In this document: one piece after another, positions 35,175 through 44,237 of the stretch
How positions within the stretch are numbered: position 1 is the first letter of the stretch
Layout of the letters: every line of letters begins with the position of its first letter
Origin: Thalassobius sp034670005
GTDB lineage: Bacteria; Pseudomonadota; Alphaproteobacteria; Rhodobacterales; Rhodobacteraceae
Assembly (NCBI RefSeq): GCF_034670005.1
Contig: NZ_JAXMOH010000003.1
Location: forward strand, 359,755 to 423,754
Length of the DNA: 64,000 bases
Reading direction: 5' to 3'
The notes under the pieces: model-generated
Told to the model about the DNA's origin: nothing
Seen by the model: the letters and a program-made list of their open reading frames with translations, nothing else
Database searches by the model: none
Program-made: the position numbers and the translations under genes

Positions 35175-36224
35175 TCAGCCCATATGACTTGCGAAAGTGG
35201 CCTTGGCCCGGCCCCAGACGCCCGTTTCCAGATCGGTCAGCGTCAGCAGCGACGGCAGAAGCTGCGCGGCATAGTCCTTGGAGCTTTCCACCGGGAGCAT
35301 CGAAGGCAGGTTGTCGATCGCCATCACGTCCATCACCGGGTCGGTCGCCACGCGCAGCGCCGGTTCGGCCCAGCTGGTGGCGCGGTCATAGACCGGGATC
35401 GGGTTGTAATCGCTGTCGGGGTCGCAGGCCACGTCGCCGATGGCGTTGAGCTTGCGCGGCTGATCCAGCGCTTCGCGCGGGACGAAGACCGGGGTGCCGG
35501 GACGGGCGAAGATGCAGTTGAGGAAAATGTCGTGGTCGAGGATTTCCGGGAACGGCCCGCCGCTGGCGGTCTCATTCATGTCCCATTTGGTGACTGCGAC
35601 ACCCATCGCGCTGCAAAGATCCGCCGCGCCGGTACCGACCCGGCCCAAAGCGCCGATCACGATGGCGTGTGGCCGGTTAGTACCGGTCGCGTCCAGTTCG
35701 GCCAGCAATTCGGTATTCAGCGCGTCCTTGCTGGGATAGACCCCGACGGGGCCGCAGATTTCGCCGCGCTGCTGCGCTGCCCAGGTTTTCAGCGTTACCG
35801 CCGCCCCGGCATAGCCGGCCCAGTAGCCGAAGGCGGCGACGCGGCGGCCGTTTTCATCGACAAGGTATTCCAGATCGTACAGCGTGCCGCCGCCCGCCTT
35901 GAACCGTTGCAGCAGCGCCTTGCCCGAATGCTGCCCCTTATAGGCATGTCCGAACATGATATGACGATGCGACAGCGGGGTGCCGTCTTCGGGCAGTTCC
36001 TTCAGGCCAAAAATGATCGCGTCCAACGGCGCGTCTGGCCATGAGTTTTCCGCCGCGATTTCGACGCCTGCGTCGCGGTAGCTGTCGATTGGAATGGCGC
36101 GCACATGGCTTTCCTCAACCGTAACGCGGAAACCTGCCTTGATCAGGTCGGCTGCGCCTTCTGGGGTCAGGCCGACCCTGTCTTCGTTCGGGCGCTGTTC
36201 TGCGCGGACCCAGAGATGTGTCAT
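35175..36224 (-). CDS. Saccharopine dehydrogenase, L-lysine-forming type (LYS1/LKR-like)
   Basis: 349 residues, AlaDH/PNT-fold. The N-terminus THLWVRAEQRPNEDRVGLTP is typical, and the catalytic pair known from yeast Lys1 (K77, H96) is found as K75 in GLKELPED and H93 in FGHAYKGQ. The NAD domain carries VIGALGRVGTGAADLC (about 191-206). It joins lysine and 2-oxoglutarate to saccharopine or runs in reverse. Together with the 33769-34911 gene it forms the two-enzyme saccharopine route, which in bacteria is best known from Rhodobacterales and acts in lysine breakdown. Confidence 0.9.
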   Translation of the reverse strand: MTHLWVRAEQRPNEDRVGLTPEGAADLIKAGFRVTVEESHVRAIPIDSYRDAGVEIAAENSWPDAPLDAIIFGLKELPEDGTPLSHRHIMFGHAYKGQHSGKALLQRFKAGGGTLYDLEYLVDENGRRVAAFGYWAGYAGAAVTLKTWAAQQRGEICGPVGVYPSKDALNTELLAELDATGTNRPHAIVIGALGRVGTGAADLCSAMGVAVTKWDMNETASGGPFPEILDHDIFLNCIFARPGTPVFVPREALDQPRKLNAIGDVACDPDSDYNPIPVYDRATSWAEPALRVATDPVMDVMAIDNLPSMLPVESSKDYAAQLLPSLLTLTDLETGVWGRAKATFASHMG

Positions 36225-36257
36225 GTTTCAGAGCTTTCCAGTCACATATGCGTGGTA

Positions 36258-36917
36258 TCAGAGATGAGTTTGGGCATATTGCCGGTCCGGGTGATCCAGA
36301 TGCGGCACCGCATTGAATTGGGTCAGTGCCAGATCGTCGCCGATCCGGTGCAGACGATGGACCGAGGTATTCATGATAGCAATGCAGCTACGGGCAAAGG
36401 CGGGGATATCCAGCCCCAGCACATGGCGCATCACCATGCCGATCAGCCCGCCAGAGGTCACCACCAAGGCGGGACCACGACCTTGGCTGATTTCGACGAT
36501 GATCGAACCAACCCGGTTTTCGAATTCTTGAAAGCTTTCCGGTGGATGGGCGATACCCCCGCTTTGCCATTTTGACAGCAGCATCGGCATATAGGGTACG
36601 AATTCTTCGCGCGAGGCGGGCAGGGGGATATCCTGTTGGTCGCGCAGCAGGTTGGCCAAGGTAAAGAATTCCATTTCGTTAAGTCGATTGTCTTGCACGA
36701 TTTCGGCATGGGTTTCCGCCTGCATCGCGCTGGCGGTTTCGACATGGCGAGTCAGCGTGCCGCAATAAACCCGTTCGAAATGTTCGCCGGTAGCGCGGAT
36801 ATGATCGCCCAGCCAGGCCGCTTGCTGGGTGCCCAGATCGCTGAGTCTGTCATAGCTGACTTCATCTTGCGCCGCAGTATTGGCCTGACCGTGGCGGATG
36901 AGGGTAATGGTGGACAT
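36258..36917 (-). CDS. Histidine phosphatase superfamily protein
   Basis: 219 residues of the phosphoglycerate-mutase-like fold. The phosphorylated His is in LIRHGQAN (residues 6-13), R-containing YCGTLTRHVETASAM follows at about 51-65, the acid residue near NEMEF, and the second His in LVVTSGGLIGMVMRH, where the usual SHG is replaced by TSGG, so the second catalytic His may be missing at the normal spot. The substrate cannot be assigned. It precedes the lysine-forming dehydrogenase by 33 bases on the same strand, possibly in one operon. A hairpin covers its ribosome-binding region. Confidence 0.85.
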   Translation of the reverse strand: MSTITLIRHGQANTAAQDEVSYDRLSDLGTQQAAWLGDHIRATGEHFERVYCGTLTRHVETASAMQAETHAEIVQDNRLNEMEFFTLANLLRDQQDIPLPASREEFVPYMPMLLSKWQSGGIAHPPESFQEFENRVGSIIVEISQGRGPALVVTSGGLIGMVMRHVLGLDIPAFARSCIAIMNTSVHRLHRIGDDLALTQFNAVPHLDHPDRQYAQTHL

Positions 36918-36919
36918 GT

Positions 36920-36957
36920 GCTTTGCCTTTCGGGTTGGGCAAAGGCCTAGGCAAAGC
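36920..36957 (-). promoter_or_regulatory. Hairpin just upstream of the histidine phosphatase start codon
   Basis: GCTTTGCCT at 36920-36928 and AGGCAAAGC at 36949-36957 are perfect nine-base arms. On the mRNA (minus strand) the stem ends two bases before the ATG at 36917 and contains the purine-rich AAAGG that would serve as ribosome-binding site, so it could hide the site from ribosomes. Confidence 0.45.
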
Positions 36958-37004
36958 CGCGTCCGGGTGCAATGGTCCTGCGCCCAAAAATGCCGGAAAA
37001 TGGT

Positions 37005-37241
37005 TCAGGCTGCGGATCGGTTATAGCCCCGTTTCAGCGCCGCATTACGCAGTCGGTCGGCCTGTTCCGAGGCCTGGCGCAGATTGCCGAACAAATCGAT
37101 CCGGCTTTGGCCTTTACCGCCGCTGATGCCCCATTCGCGCAGCACCGAAACCTCTTCAAAGAGGTTCATTTCAATCTCGACCCGGTAATAGCGCGGGAGG
37201 AAGGATCGTACAGAGGGACGGTAAAGCAGGCAGCAGGTCAT
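37005..37241 (-). CDS. Small WGR-domain protein
   Basis: 78 residues. The WGR core is visible as RYYRVEIEMNLFEEVSVLRE directly followed by WGISGGKGQSRIDLFGNLRQ (about residues 17-56), with the name-giving tryptophan-glycine replaced here as WGI. WGR domains occur in PARPs and in small bacterial proteins and are thought to bind nucleic acids. It is a stand-alone gene between the phosphatase and the two-component pair; no operon partner is evident. No Cys cluster or signal peptide. Confidence 0.78.
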   Translation of the reverse strand: MTCCLLYRPSVRSFLPRYYRVEIEMNLFEEVSVLREWGISGGKGQSRIDLFGNLRQASEQADRLRNAALKRGYNRSAA

Positions 37242-37304
37242 ATTGTGAATCTATGCGGGCGATTCGCCGGGATCAAGCCTGTTCGACCCGGGGCGCGCAG
37301 CCTG

Positions 37305-38006
37305 TCAGTTCCAGCTGACATCGCCCAGGAAAATATAGCCGGCGCCATAGATCGTTTTGATCAGGCGGGGGTTCTTGGGGTCTTCGCGCAGCTTGGTCCG
37401 CAACCGCGAAATCCGTACATCCATCGCGCGATCGAAACTTTCCCCGGCCGCGCCGCCCAGCGTTTCCTGCATTGCCGCGCGGGAAATCAGCCGTTTGGGC
37501 CGTTCCAGAAACAGCCGGAGGACTTCGCCTTCGGCATGGGAAAACGGGGTTTCTTCGCCCGCTTCGTTTTCCAGAATGTAACTGTCGAAATGTGCGCTCC
37601 AGCCGTTGAAACGGGCTGTGTTGCCCGATTGCGGCTGCGACTGATCGCGCCGCAGGCGCGCGCGGATGCGGGCCACGACCTCGGCCGGGTCGAAGGGTTT
37701 GATAATATAGTCATCCGCCCCCAATTCCAGCCCGGTAACGCGGTCCTGCACCTGTGCCCGACCGGAAATGATGATGACCGTCGCGCCCTGTTCCAGCGCC
37801 AGCCTGTGTACCAGAGTCAGCCCGTCCTTGTCTGGCAAGGACAGATCGACAAGGCAGACATCAGGCGTTGCCGTTTTCAGCGCGGCCTCGAATTCAGTGG
37901 CGCGGCCAAAGCTCAGGGTGCGGAACCCTGCTTCGGACAGGGCATCGGACAACATCGAGCGTATTGCCGGTTCGTCGTCGAGGATGGTGACAAGGGGCGC
38001 GGTCAT
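37305..38006 (-). CDS. OmpR-family response regulator
   Basis: 233 residues. The receiver domain has D10-D11, phosphoacceptor D54 (LVDLSLPDKDG), switch S at IIISGRA and K at IIKPFDPAE; the C-terminal winged helix (about 130-230) has the typical SRAAMQETLGGA, DVRISRLRTKLREDP and LIKTIYGAGYIF. It is a DNA-binding regulator, cognate to the upstream soluble kinase whose stop it overlaps by four bases. The divergent ligase/transporter operon 2 kb away is a possible target. Confidence 0.95.
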   Translation of the reverse strand: MTAPLVTILDDEPAIRSMLSDALSEAGFRTLSFGRATEFEAALKTATPDVCLVDLSLPDKDGLTLVHRLALEQGATVIIISGRAQVQDRVTGLELGADDYIIKPFDPAEVVARIRARLRRDQSQPQSGNTARFNGWSAHFDSYILENEAGEETPFSHAEGEVLRLFLERPKRLISRAAMQETLGGAAGESFDRAMDVRISRLRTKLREDPKNPRLIKTIYGAGYIFLGDVSWN

Positions 38007-39925
38007 TCAGTGGCGCTTTCATGGTGCAAAAAAGAGGTGAGCTGCGATTGGGTAAAGGGTTTACGCAGCAATGGCGCCCGCGTCGAGGCCATTTGGAAAA
38101 GCGGGTGTTCAGGAGGAAGCGAGGTCATCAGCGACAAAGGCTGGTGATTGTCTGGCAGCGCTTCGAGCAGATCAAGCCCGGATTTTTCCCCGGCTAAGGT
38201 GATGTCGGACAGGATGCGATTGATTTCCGGCAGCTCTTCCAGCAGCGCCAGAGCTTCGTCGGCGCTTTCAGCTTCGATCACCGTGTTACCCATCGCGGTC
38301 AGCATCGCACGCACGGTTTCACGCAGGTCCGGGCTGTCCTCGACCAGCAGCACAAGCCCGGGCTGCAGCGGCGGCGGGGCAGGTTGCAGCGGCAGTCTGA
38401 TGACGACGCGACCGCCGGTTTCGGTGTTGCAGATCCGCAGCCGCCCGCCTGCCAGTTTGGTCATGTCATAAACCATCGACAGGCCCAGCCCCGACCCTTC
38501 GCCGCCCTTGGTGGTGAAAAACGGTTCCAGCGCGTGTTCCAGAGCGCTTTCAGAAAATCCCGGACCGGTGTCATCGAGGATGAATTCGGCCCAAAGGTTC
38601 TGTACCGGGGCAACCGTCAGGCTGATCTGGCCGGAGGTGCCGCAGGCATCGCGGGCGTTCAGGATCAGGTTGAGTAGCGAATCCTGTAGCATGCCGGTAT
38701 CCAGCATCAGCATGTTTTCGTGCAGCAGGTTGTTGATATGCAGGGTGAAATTGTCCGGCAGCGCCGGGTTGGTCAGGATTTGCAGGTCGTGAAGCATCAG
38801 GCTGACATCGGCAGGGGCAGGATTCCATTCCCGTGCACCGGTGATGTCGGCGATGCGATTGAGCAGAGCCCCGCCGCGATGCGTTGCCGAAAGCGTCGCT
38901 TCGATCTGGCGCTGGGCCGGTTCGGGCAGGTCCATCCGCCGTAACCGCGACTGGCTGCCCAAAATGATGGTCAGCAGGTTGGAAAAATCATGCGCCATAC
39001 CGCTGGTCAGTTGCGCCGCCATTTCCCGGCGGCGTGTCTGTTGCAGTGCTGTGCGCGCCTGGGTTTCGCGGGTGATGTCCATCGACAGGATGTAGACGCC
39101 TGCGTCCGCACCACCGGCATCCTGCGCGGGGGTGAAGGCGGCGCGGATGCGTCGTGAACTGTCTTCGTCAAAGAATTCAAAGACCGAGGCGGTTCCGGAA
39201 TAGGCGTTTTCCAAATGTGGCAGGATCGCATTGTAGATATCCGTTCCCAGAGCGTCCCTGATATGCAGGCCGACGATGTTTGACGGTCGTCCGGGCATGA
39301 TCGAAGACAGCCTGCGGTTCGAAAACGTATAGCGCCGGTCCATTCCCAGATGAGCGATATGGGCGGGCATCATTTCGGTGGTCTGCCGTGTGCGTGCCTC
39401 GGTTTCGGTCAGCTGCCTTTTGGCTTCTTCCAGCGCCGTGATGGTCGCGGCGAGTTTGCGGTTAGAAGTGGCAAGTTGCTCGGCATAGGTCAGCACCTTG
39501 TCCGACAATTCCTCGGACCGGGCGCGCAGCAATTCTTCTTGCTGCTTGGTGCGGGTGATGTCGGTGTAAACGGTAACCCAGCCGCCCTGCGGCAGCGGCG
39601 ACCCTTCAACTGAAATCCAACGGCCATTGGCGCGTTTGCGTTCCATATAATGCGGGGTGAAGGTCTTGGCCTGTTCCACCCGGGCCTGAACCGCTGCTTC
39701 AATATCATCGACATTACCATATTCGCCGCGTTCGGCGAGGTAGCGAATCGTTTTTCTGAAATCGGCCCCGGGTTCGACCAAATGCCCTGTCAGTTCAAAC
39801 ATTTCCCTGAATGGGCGGTTGCAGACCACCAGTTTGAGATCGCGATCATAGATAGACAAACCTTGCTCGATAAGGTTCAGCCCGGCCATGGTCATCGCCG
39901 CAATATCCTGTGGTATATGGGGCAT
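38003..39925 (-). CDS. Soluble PAS-PAS hybrid sensor histidine kinase
   Basis: 640 residues without membrane segments. A PAS domain with LNLIEQGLSIYDRDLKLVVC (about 15-34) and a coiled coil (about 130-180) precede a second PAS domain (about 185-295), then a HisKA-like region with His312 (SGMAHDFSNLL), HATPase with LLNLILNARDAC and GEGSGLGLSMVYD, and a C-terminal receiver with D574 (ILSDITLAGEK). The domain order resembles ErcS/NahK-type cytoplasmic kinases that control alcohol or aromatic metabolism in other proteobacteria; this is a family-level comparison only. It is coupled to the OmpR-type regulator. Confidence 0.93.
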   Translation of the reverse strand: MPHIPQDIAAMTMAGLNLIEQGLSIYDRDLKLVVCNRPFREMFELTGHLVEPGADFRKTIRYLAERGEYGNVDDIEAAVQARVEQAKTFTPHYMERKRANGRWISVEGSPLPQGGWVTVYTDITRTKQQEELLRARSEELSDKVLTYAEQLATSNRKLAATITALEEAKRQLTETEARTRQTTEMMPAHIAHLGMDRRYTFSNRRLSSIMPGRPSNIVGLHIRDALGTDIYNAILPHLENAYSGTASVFEFFDEDSSRRIRAAFTPAQDAGGADAGVYILSMDITRETQARTALQQTRRREMAAQLTSGMAHDFSNLLTIILGSQSRLRRMDLPEPAQRQIEATLSATHRGGALLNRIADITGAREWNPAPADVSLMLHDLQILTNPALPDNFTLHINNLLHENMLMLDTGMLQDSLLNLILNARDACGTSGQISLTVAPVQNLWAEFILDDTGPGFSESALEHALEPFFTTKGGEGSGLGLSMVYDMTKLAGGRLRICNTETGGRVVIRLPLQPAPPPLQPGLVLLVEDSPDLRETVRAMLTAMGNTVIEAESADEALALLEELPEINRILSDITLAGEKSGLDLLEALPDNHQPLSLMTSLPPEHPLFQMASTRAPLLRKPFTQSQLTSFLHHESATE

Positions 39926-40126
39926 TCTTGCTCCTCCTGTGTCATGGCTAACATTCGGGGACGGTGGCGGAAAGCGCCTGAACTGAAGATGTTACAATTC
40001 GTTAGATTTGGGAAATGATCAGGAAAAAGTTGACGTTGAAATTTAATTTCGCTCCCTTTGGCTGAGGGAGAATCGCGGCAAGGAGAGTCGCAAGTCCGGT
40101 TTAACGGGCATTTGGGAGGAACAGAA

Positions 40127-42100
40127 TTGGCACAGTCGTCACAGACGGCGGGGGGGCTTAAGTCCATCCCGGCGTTGTTGCACCGTAACGCCACCGAATT
40201 TGGTGACAGACCCGCCTATCGGGAAAAAGAATTCGGGATCTGGCAGAGCTGGACCTGGAAACAGGCAGAAACAGAGATCACCAATCTCGCCCTGGGTCTG
40301 ATCAATCTTGGCGTCAACGAAGGCGATTTCATCGCGATCATTGGGCGCAACCGGCCATATATGTATTGGTCAATGGTTGCCGCCGAATCCGTTGGCGCGG
40401 TGCCGGTCCCGATCTATCAGGACAGCGCTGCCGAAGAGATGGTTTATGTTCTGGATCATTGCGGCGCACGCTTTGTGATCGCAGAAGATCAGGAACAGGT
40501 CGATAAGGTCATCGAGATTCAGGACCGCCTGCATCAGTTCGAGCATATGATCTATCTCGACCCGCGCGGGATGCGGAAATATGACCATTCCCGCCTGCAT
40601 GAATTCAGCCATATTCAGGAACAAGGCTACGCTGCTCGTGAAGAGCTAACGCCGGAGCTGAAGCGCCGTAGCGACAAGTTGGATTACGATAGCGTTTGCG
40701 TGATGCTCTATACGTCGGGCACCACGGGCAAACCCAAGGGTGTGGTTCTGTCGAACCGCAACGTGATCGAAAGCGCCAAGAATTCCAGTGAATTCGATCA
40801 TCTGCGCCTTGATGAAGAAATTTTGGCCTATCTGCCGATGGCCTGGGTCGGGGATTTCATTTTCTCGGTCGGTCAGGCCTATTGGTGCGGTTTCTGCGTC
40901 AATTGCCCCGAAAGCGAGGAGACGCTTCAGTCTGACTTGCGCGAAATCGGTCCGACCTACTATTTCGCCCCGCCGCGGGTGTTCGAGATCGAACTGACCA
41001 GCGTGATGATCCGGATGGAAGATGCCTCGCCGCTGAAACGGCGCATGTTCCATTACTTCATGGATCACGCCAAGAAGGTGGGCGGGGATATTCTGGACGG
41101 CAAACCGGTTGGTTTCGGGGATCGTTTCAAATACTGGCTGGGCGATCTGTTCGTTTATGGCCCGCTGAAGAATACGCTGGGCTTTTCCCGTGTCCGTGTC
41201 GGCTATACCGCTGGCGAAGCGATCGGACCGGAGATTTTCGATTTCTACCGGTCGCTCGGCATCAACCTGAAACAACTTTATGGTCAGACCGAAGCGACGG
41301 TGTTCATTACCGCGCAACCCGATGGCGAAGTGCGATCGGATACGGTTGGCGTGCCATCACCCGGAGTCGAAATCAAGATCGGCGATAGCGGTGAAGTGTT
41401 TTACCGCAGCCCAGGCGTGTTCGAGTATTATTACAAGAACCCTGAAAGCACCGCATCGACCAAGGATGCCGAAGGCTGGGTCGCCACCGGTGATGCAGGG
41501 TTTATCGAACCTGATACCGGACATTTGCGGATTATCGACCGCGCCAAAGATGTCGGCAAGATGGCCGATGGCAGCCTGTTCGCGCCGAAATACGTTGAAA
41601 ACAAGCTCAAGTTCTATCCCAACATCCTTGAAGCGGTGGTGTTCGGGAACGGTCGCGATAAATGTATGGCGTTCATCAATATCGACCTGAGCGCGGTCGG
41701 AAACTGGGCCGAGCGGAACAATATCGCTTATTCCTCTTATCAGGAACTCGCGGGCCATCCGCAGGTTCTGAATGCGATAAAATCGCATGTGGAAGAGGTC
41801 AACAGATCCGTCGCCGAAGATGAAATGTTGTCGGGGTGTCAGGTTCATCGGTTCCTGGTGCTGCACAAGGAACTGGATGCCGACGATGGCGAACTGACCC
41901 GTACCCGCAAGGTGCGCCGCCGGATCATCGAAGAGAAGTTCAGCGATCTGATCGACGCATTGTATAGCGGCAAAGACGAAATCTTTACCAAGACCGAAGT
42001 GACCTACGAGGATGGCCGCAAAGGGTCGATCAGCGCGACGCTGAAACTGATCGATGCCGAGGTGGCACCTGTGACAACGCAGAAGGTGGCGGCAGAATGA
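40127..42100 (+). CDS. Long-chain-type acyl-CoA synthetase (AMP-binding), TTG start
   Basis: 657 residues from a TTG at 40127, chosen because GGAGG at 40115-40119 is seven bases upstream and upstream residues look non-coding; a further TTG at 40058 is unsupported. Motifs: P-loop LYTSGTTGKPKGVV (about 200-213), YGQTEATVFITAQPDG, and GWVATGDAGFIEPDTGHLRI with the following RAKDVGKMADGSLFAPKYVE. These place it among the ANL long-chain acyl-CoA ligases (FadD15-like). It activates a carboxylic acid to its CoA ester; the substrate is unknown. Its stop overlaps the ABC ATPase gene (ATGA), so activation and transport are produced together. Confidence 0.92.
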   Translation: MAQSSQTAGGLKSIPALLHRNATEFGDRPAYREKEFGIWQSWTWKQAETEITNLALGLINLGVNEGDFIAIIGRNRPYMYWSMVAAESVGAVPVPIYQDSAAEEMVYVLDHCGARFVIAEDQEQVDKVIEIQDRLHQFEHMIYLDPRGMRKYDHSRLHEFSHIQEQGYAAREELTPELKRRSDKLDYDSVCVMLYTSGTTGKPKGVVLSNRNVIESAKNSSEFDHLRLDEEILAYLPMAWVGDFIFSVGQAYWCGFCVNCPESEETLQSDLREIGPTYYFAPPRVFEIELTSVMIRMEDASPLKRRMFHYFMDHAKKVGGDILDGKPVGFGDRFKYWLGDLFVYGPLKNTLGFSRVRVGYTAGEAIGPEIFDFYRSLGINLKQLYGQTEATVFITAQPDGEVRSDTVGVPSPGVEIKIGDSGEVFYRSPGVFEYYYKNPESTASTKDAEGWVATGDAGFIEPDTGHLRIIDRAKDVGKMADGSLFAPKYVENKLKFYPNILEAVVFGNGRDKCMAFINIDLSAVGNWAERNNIAYSSYQELAGHPQVLNAIKSHVEEVNRSVAEDEMLSGCQVHRFLVLHKELDADDGELTRTRKVRRRIIEEKFSDLIDALYSGKDEIFTKTEVTYEDGRKGSISATLKLIDAEVAPVTTQKVAAE

Positions 42101-42912
42101 GTAACCAAGAAGGATACGTCACCGCAGATGGCCGCAAAATCGGCGGCACCCTGATGGAGATGAAGAACATCACCCTGCGTTTCGGCGGGGTGAAGGCGAT
42201 CACCGATATCAGTTTCGACATCAGAGAAGGCGAGATCAGGGCTATCATCGGTCCGAACGGTGCTGGCAAGTCGTCGATGTTGAACGTGATTTCGGGCTTC
42301 TATGTGCCGCAAGAAGGCGAAGTGTGGTTCAAGGGGGCGAAACGCCCGCCGATGAGGCCATATCAGGTGGCGCAACAGGGCATCGCCCGGACATTCCAGA
42401 ATATTGCCTTGTTCGAAGGCATGACGGTTCTCGACAACGTGATGACCGGACGGCTGAACTATATGAAGACCAACATTTTGAATCAGGCCATCTGGAAAGG
42501 CAAAGCTGAGAAGGAAGAGATTGAGAACCGCGAAGCAGTGGAAAAGATCATCGATTTCCTTGAAATCCAGTCGATCCGAAAAACTCCGGTGGCGCGGTTG
42601 CCCTATGGTTTGAAAAAGCGGGTCGAACTGGCCCGCGCGCTGGCTGCTGAACCGATGCTGCTGCTGCTGGATGAACCGATGGCGGGCATGAATGTTGAGG
42701 AAAAAGAGGACATGAGCCGCTTTATCCTTGATGTGAATGATGAATTCGGCACCACAATCGCCCTGATCGAGCACGATATGGGCGTGGTCATGGATTTGTC
42801 CGACCGGGTGGTGGTGATGGATTACGGCAAGAAGATCGGGGACGGAACCCCCGACGAGGTGCGCGGAAATCAAGACGTGATCGACGCTTATCTGGGGGTG
42901 TCTCATGACTAA
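42097..42912 (+). CDS. Branched-chain-type ABC transporter ATPase (LivG-like)
   Basis: 271 residues. Walker A GPNGAGKSS (about 49-57), Q-loop RTFQNIALF, signature region LPYGLKKRVELARAL (the usual LSxGQ is PYGLK, normal in this subgroup), Walker B LLLLDEPMAGMN with catalytic Glu, and IEHDMGVVM as switch. It is LivG-like and should pair with the LivF-like ATPase at 46756. The start overlaps the acyl-CoA synthetase stop, so it is translationally coupled to it. Confidence 0.93.
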   Translation: MSNQEGYVTADGRKIGGTLMEMKNITLRFGGVKAITDISFDIREGEIRAIIGPNGAGKSSMLNVISGFYVPQEGEVWFKGAKRPPMRPYQVAQQGIARTFQNIALFEGMTVLDNVMTGRLNYMKTNILNQAIWKGKAEKEEIENREAVEKIIDFLEIQSIRKTPVARLPYGLKKRVELARALAAEPMLLLLDEPMAGMNVEEKEDMSRFILDVNDEFGTTIALIEHDMGVVMDLSDRVVVMDYGKKIGDGTPDEVRGNQDVIDAYLGVSHD

Positions 42913-42952
42913 TTTTGCGCACAGAATTCAACTGGTTAAGGGGGCGTAACGG

Positions 42953-43954
42953 ATGCCTACGCAGCTTCTCTTCGGGGCCGAGGTTCTACTGAACGGTCTT
43001 ATGGCGGGCGTTCTCTATGCGCTTGTCGCGCTCGGCTTTGTTTTGATCTACAAAGCATCGGGTATCTTCAACTATGCCCAAGGTGTGATGGCGCTGTTCG
43101 CGGCGCTGACATTGGTGGGGATCATGGACGGGCAGGTGCCTTTCAGCCATCTGATCAACGCCGTTCTGGGCACTGACGTTCACCATTTTGGTTGGCATAT
43201 CAACGGGCTGGTATCCATCATCCTGACCATGGGCGTGATGATCGTGCTGGCTTTCTGTGTTCAGCAGTTCGTGTTCCGGCATCTGGTCGGACAGGAACCG
43301 ATCATCTTGTTCATGGCCACGATCGGACTGGCCTATTTCATGGAAGGCTTCGGCGACCTGATGTGGGGGTCTGACATCAAGAAACTGGACGTTGGCCTGC
43401 CGCAAGGAGGGAGTTTCTGGATCGAGGATAATTCCCGGTGGCTGGGCTTTGGCAATGAAGACTTCTATGGCTTCTTCATCGACAAACTGGACATTGTTGC
43501 ATCGGTTATTGCGGCTATTCTGGTTATCATTCTGGTGCTGTTCAGCCAGTACACCAAACAGGGCCGGGCGATGCGCGCGGTGGCAGACGATCACCAGGCG
43601 GCCCTGTCGGTTGGGGTCAGCCTGAATTTCATCTGGGTGATGGTTTGGTCCGTCGCGGGCTTCGTGGCGCTGGTCGCGGGCATCATGTGGGGGGCCAAGT
43701 CAGGCGTTCAGTTTTCGCTGTCATTGATCGCGCTTAAGGCGCTGCCGGTTCTGATGTTGGGCGGCTTTACCTCGATCCCCGGCGCGATTGTTGGTGGGCT
43801 GATCATCGGTGTCGGCGAAAAACTGTTCGAATTCACCGTCGGTCCGCTGGTCGGCGGCGCGACAGAGAACTGGTTCGCCTATGTTCTGGCGCTGGTATTT
43901 CTGGTGTTCCGGCCGCAGGGCCTGTTCGGTGAAAAGATCATCGAGAGGGTCTGA
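42953..43954 (+). CDS. Branched-chain-type ABC transporter permease (LivH-like)
   Basis: 333-residue integral membrane protein. The LivH block GVLYALVALGFVLIYKASGI (about 19-38) followed by FNYAQGVMALFAA is diagnostic, and RAMRAVADDHQAALSVGVS is the cytoplasmic coupling region. About eight membrane segments. A periplasmic insert at about 130-175 (VGLPQGGSFWIEDNS) is longer than in E. coli LivH. It is followed after three bases by a small membrane protein gene. Confidence 0.93.
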   Translation: MPTQLLFGAEVLLNGLMAGVLYALVALGFVLIYKASGIFNYAQGVMALFAALTLVGIMDGQVPFSHLINAVLGTDVHHFGWHINGLVSIILTMGVMIVLAFCVQQFVFRHLVGQEPIILFMATIGLAYFMEGFGDLMWGSDIKKLDVGLPQGGSFWIEDNSRWLGFGNEDFYGFFIDKLDIVASVIAAILVIILVLFSQYTKQGRAMRAVADDHQAALSVGVSLNFIWVMVWSVAGFVALVAGIMWGAKSGVQFSLSLIALKALPVLMLGGFTSIPGAIVGGLIIGVGEKLFEFTVGPLVGGATENWFAYVLALVFLVFRPQGLFGEKIIERV

Positions 43955-43957
43955 GAC

Positions 43958-44215
43958 ATGCAGAAACTCATCGCTTTGATCAACGTGATCGCATGGGCTG
44001 GATTTTGGGCCTTCGGTTATCTCGCCCTCACGTCGGATGGGTTTACCGACCGGCAGCTGATCATCTCTGCCATTCTGGCCTGTATTGGCTTTGGTGTGGG
44101 TGTGGTCGCCTATCTGAAACTGGCGCGCAGCGCCGAGGAAAGTGGCTATGCCGCCAAGACCAAGCAGATTGATCCCGCAACCCGTGAACGCGCTCAGGCC
44201 GAGCACCCGCTGTAA
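43958..44215 (+). CDS. Small two-helix membrane protein inside the ABC operon
   Basis: 85 residues with two membrane helices (about 5-25, VIAWAGFWAFGYLALTS, and about 33-55, LIISAILACIGFGVGVVAYL) and a charged C-terminus. No known domain recognised. It lies between the two permease genes with gaps of 3 and 22 bases, so it is surely co-translated. An accessory subunit of this transporter is the obvious guess; it is not part of the standard liv set. Confidence 0.82.
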   Translation: MQKLIALINVIAWAGFWAFGYLALTSDGFTDRQLIISAILACIGFGVGVVAYLKLARSAEESGYAAKTKQIDPATRERAQAEHPL

Positions 44216-44237
44216 GCGGCAGAAAGGAAAATAACAG

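Noticed and set aside
42613..42633. LivG-like signature motif PYGLK as a sign of degeneration
   Set aside because: This variant is normal for the subgroup; Walker B Glu and switch His are intact, unlike the ATPase at 21915.
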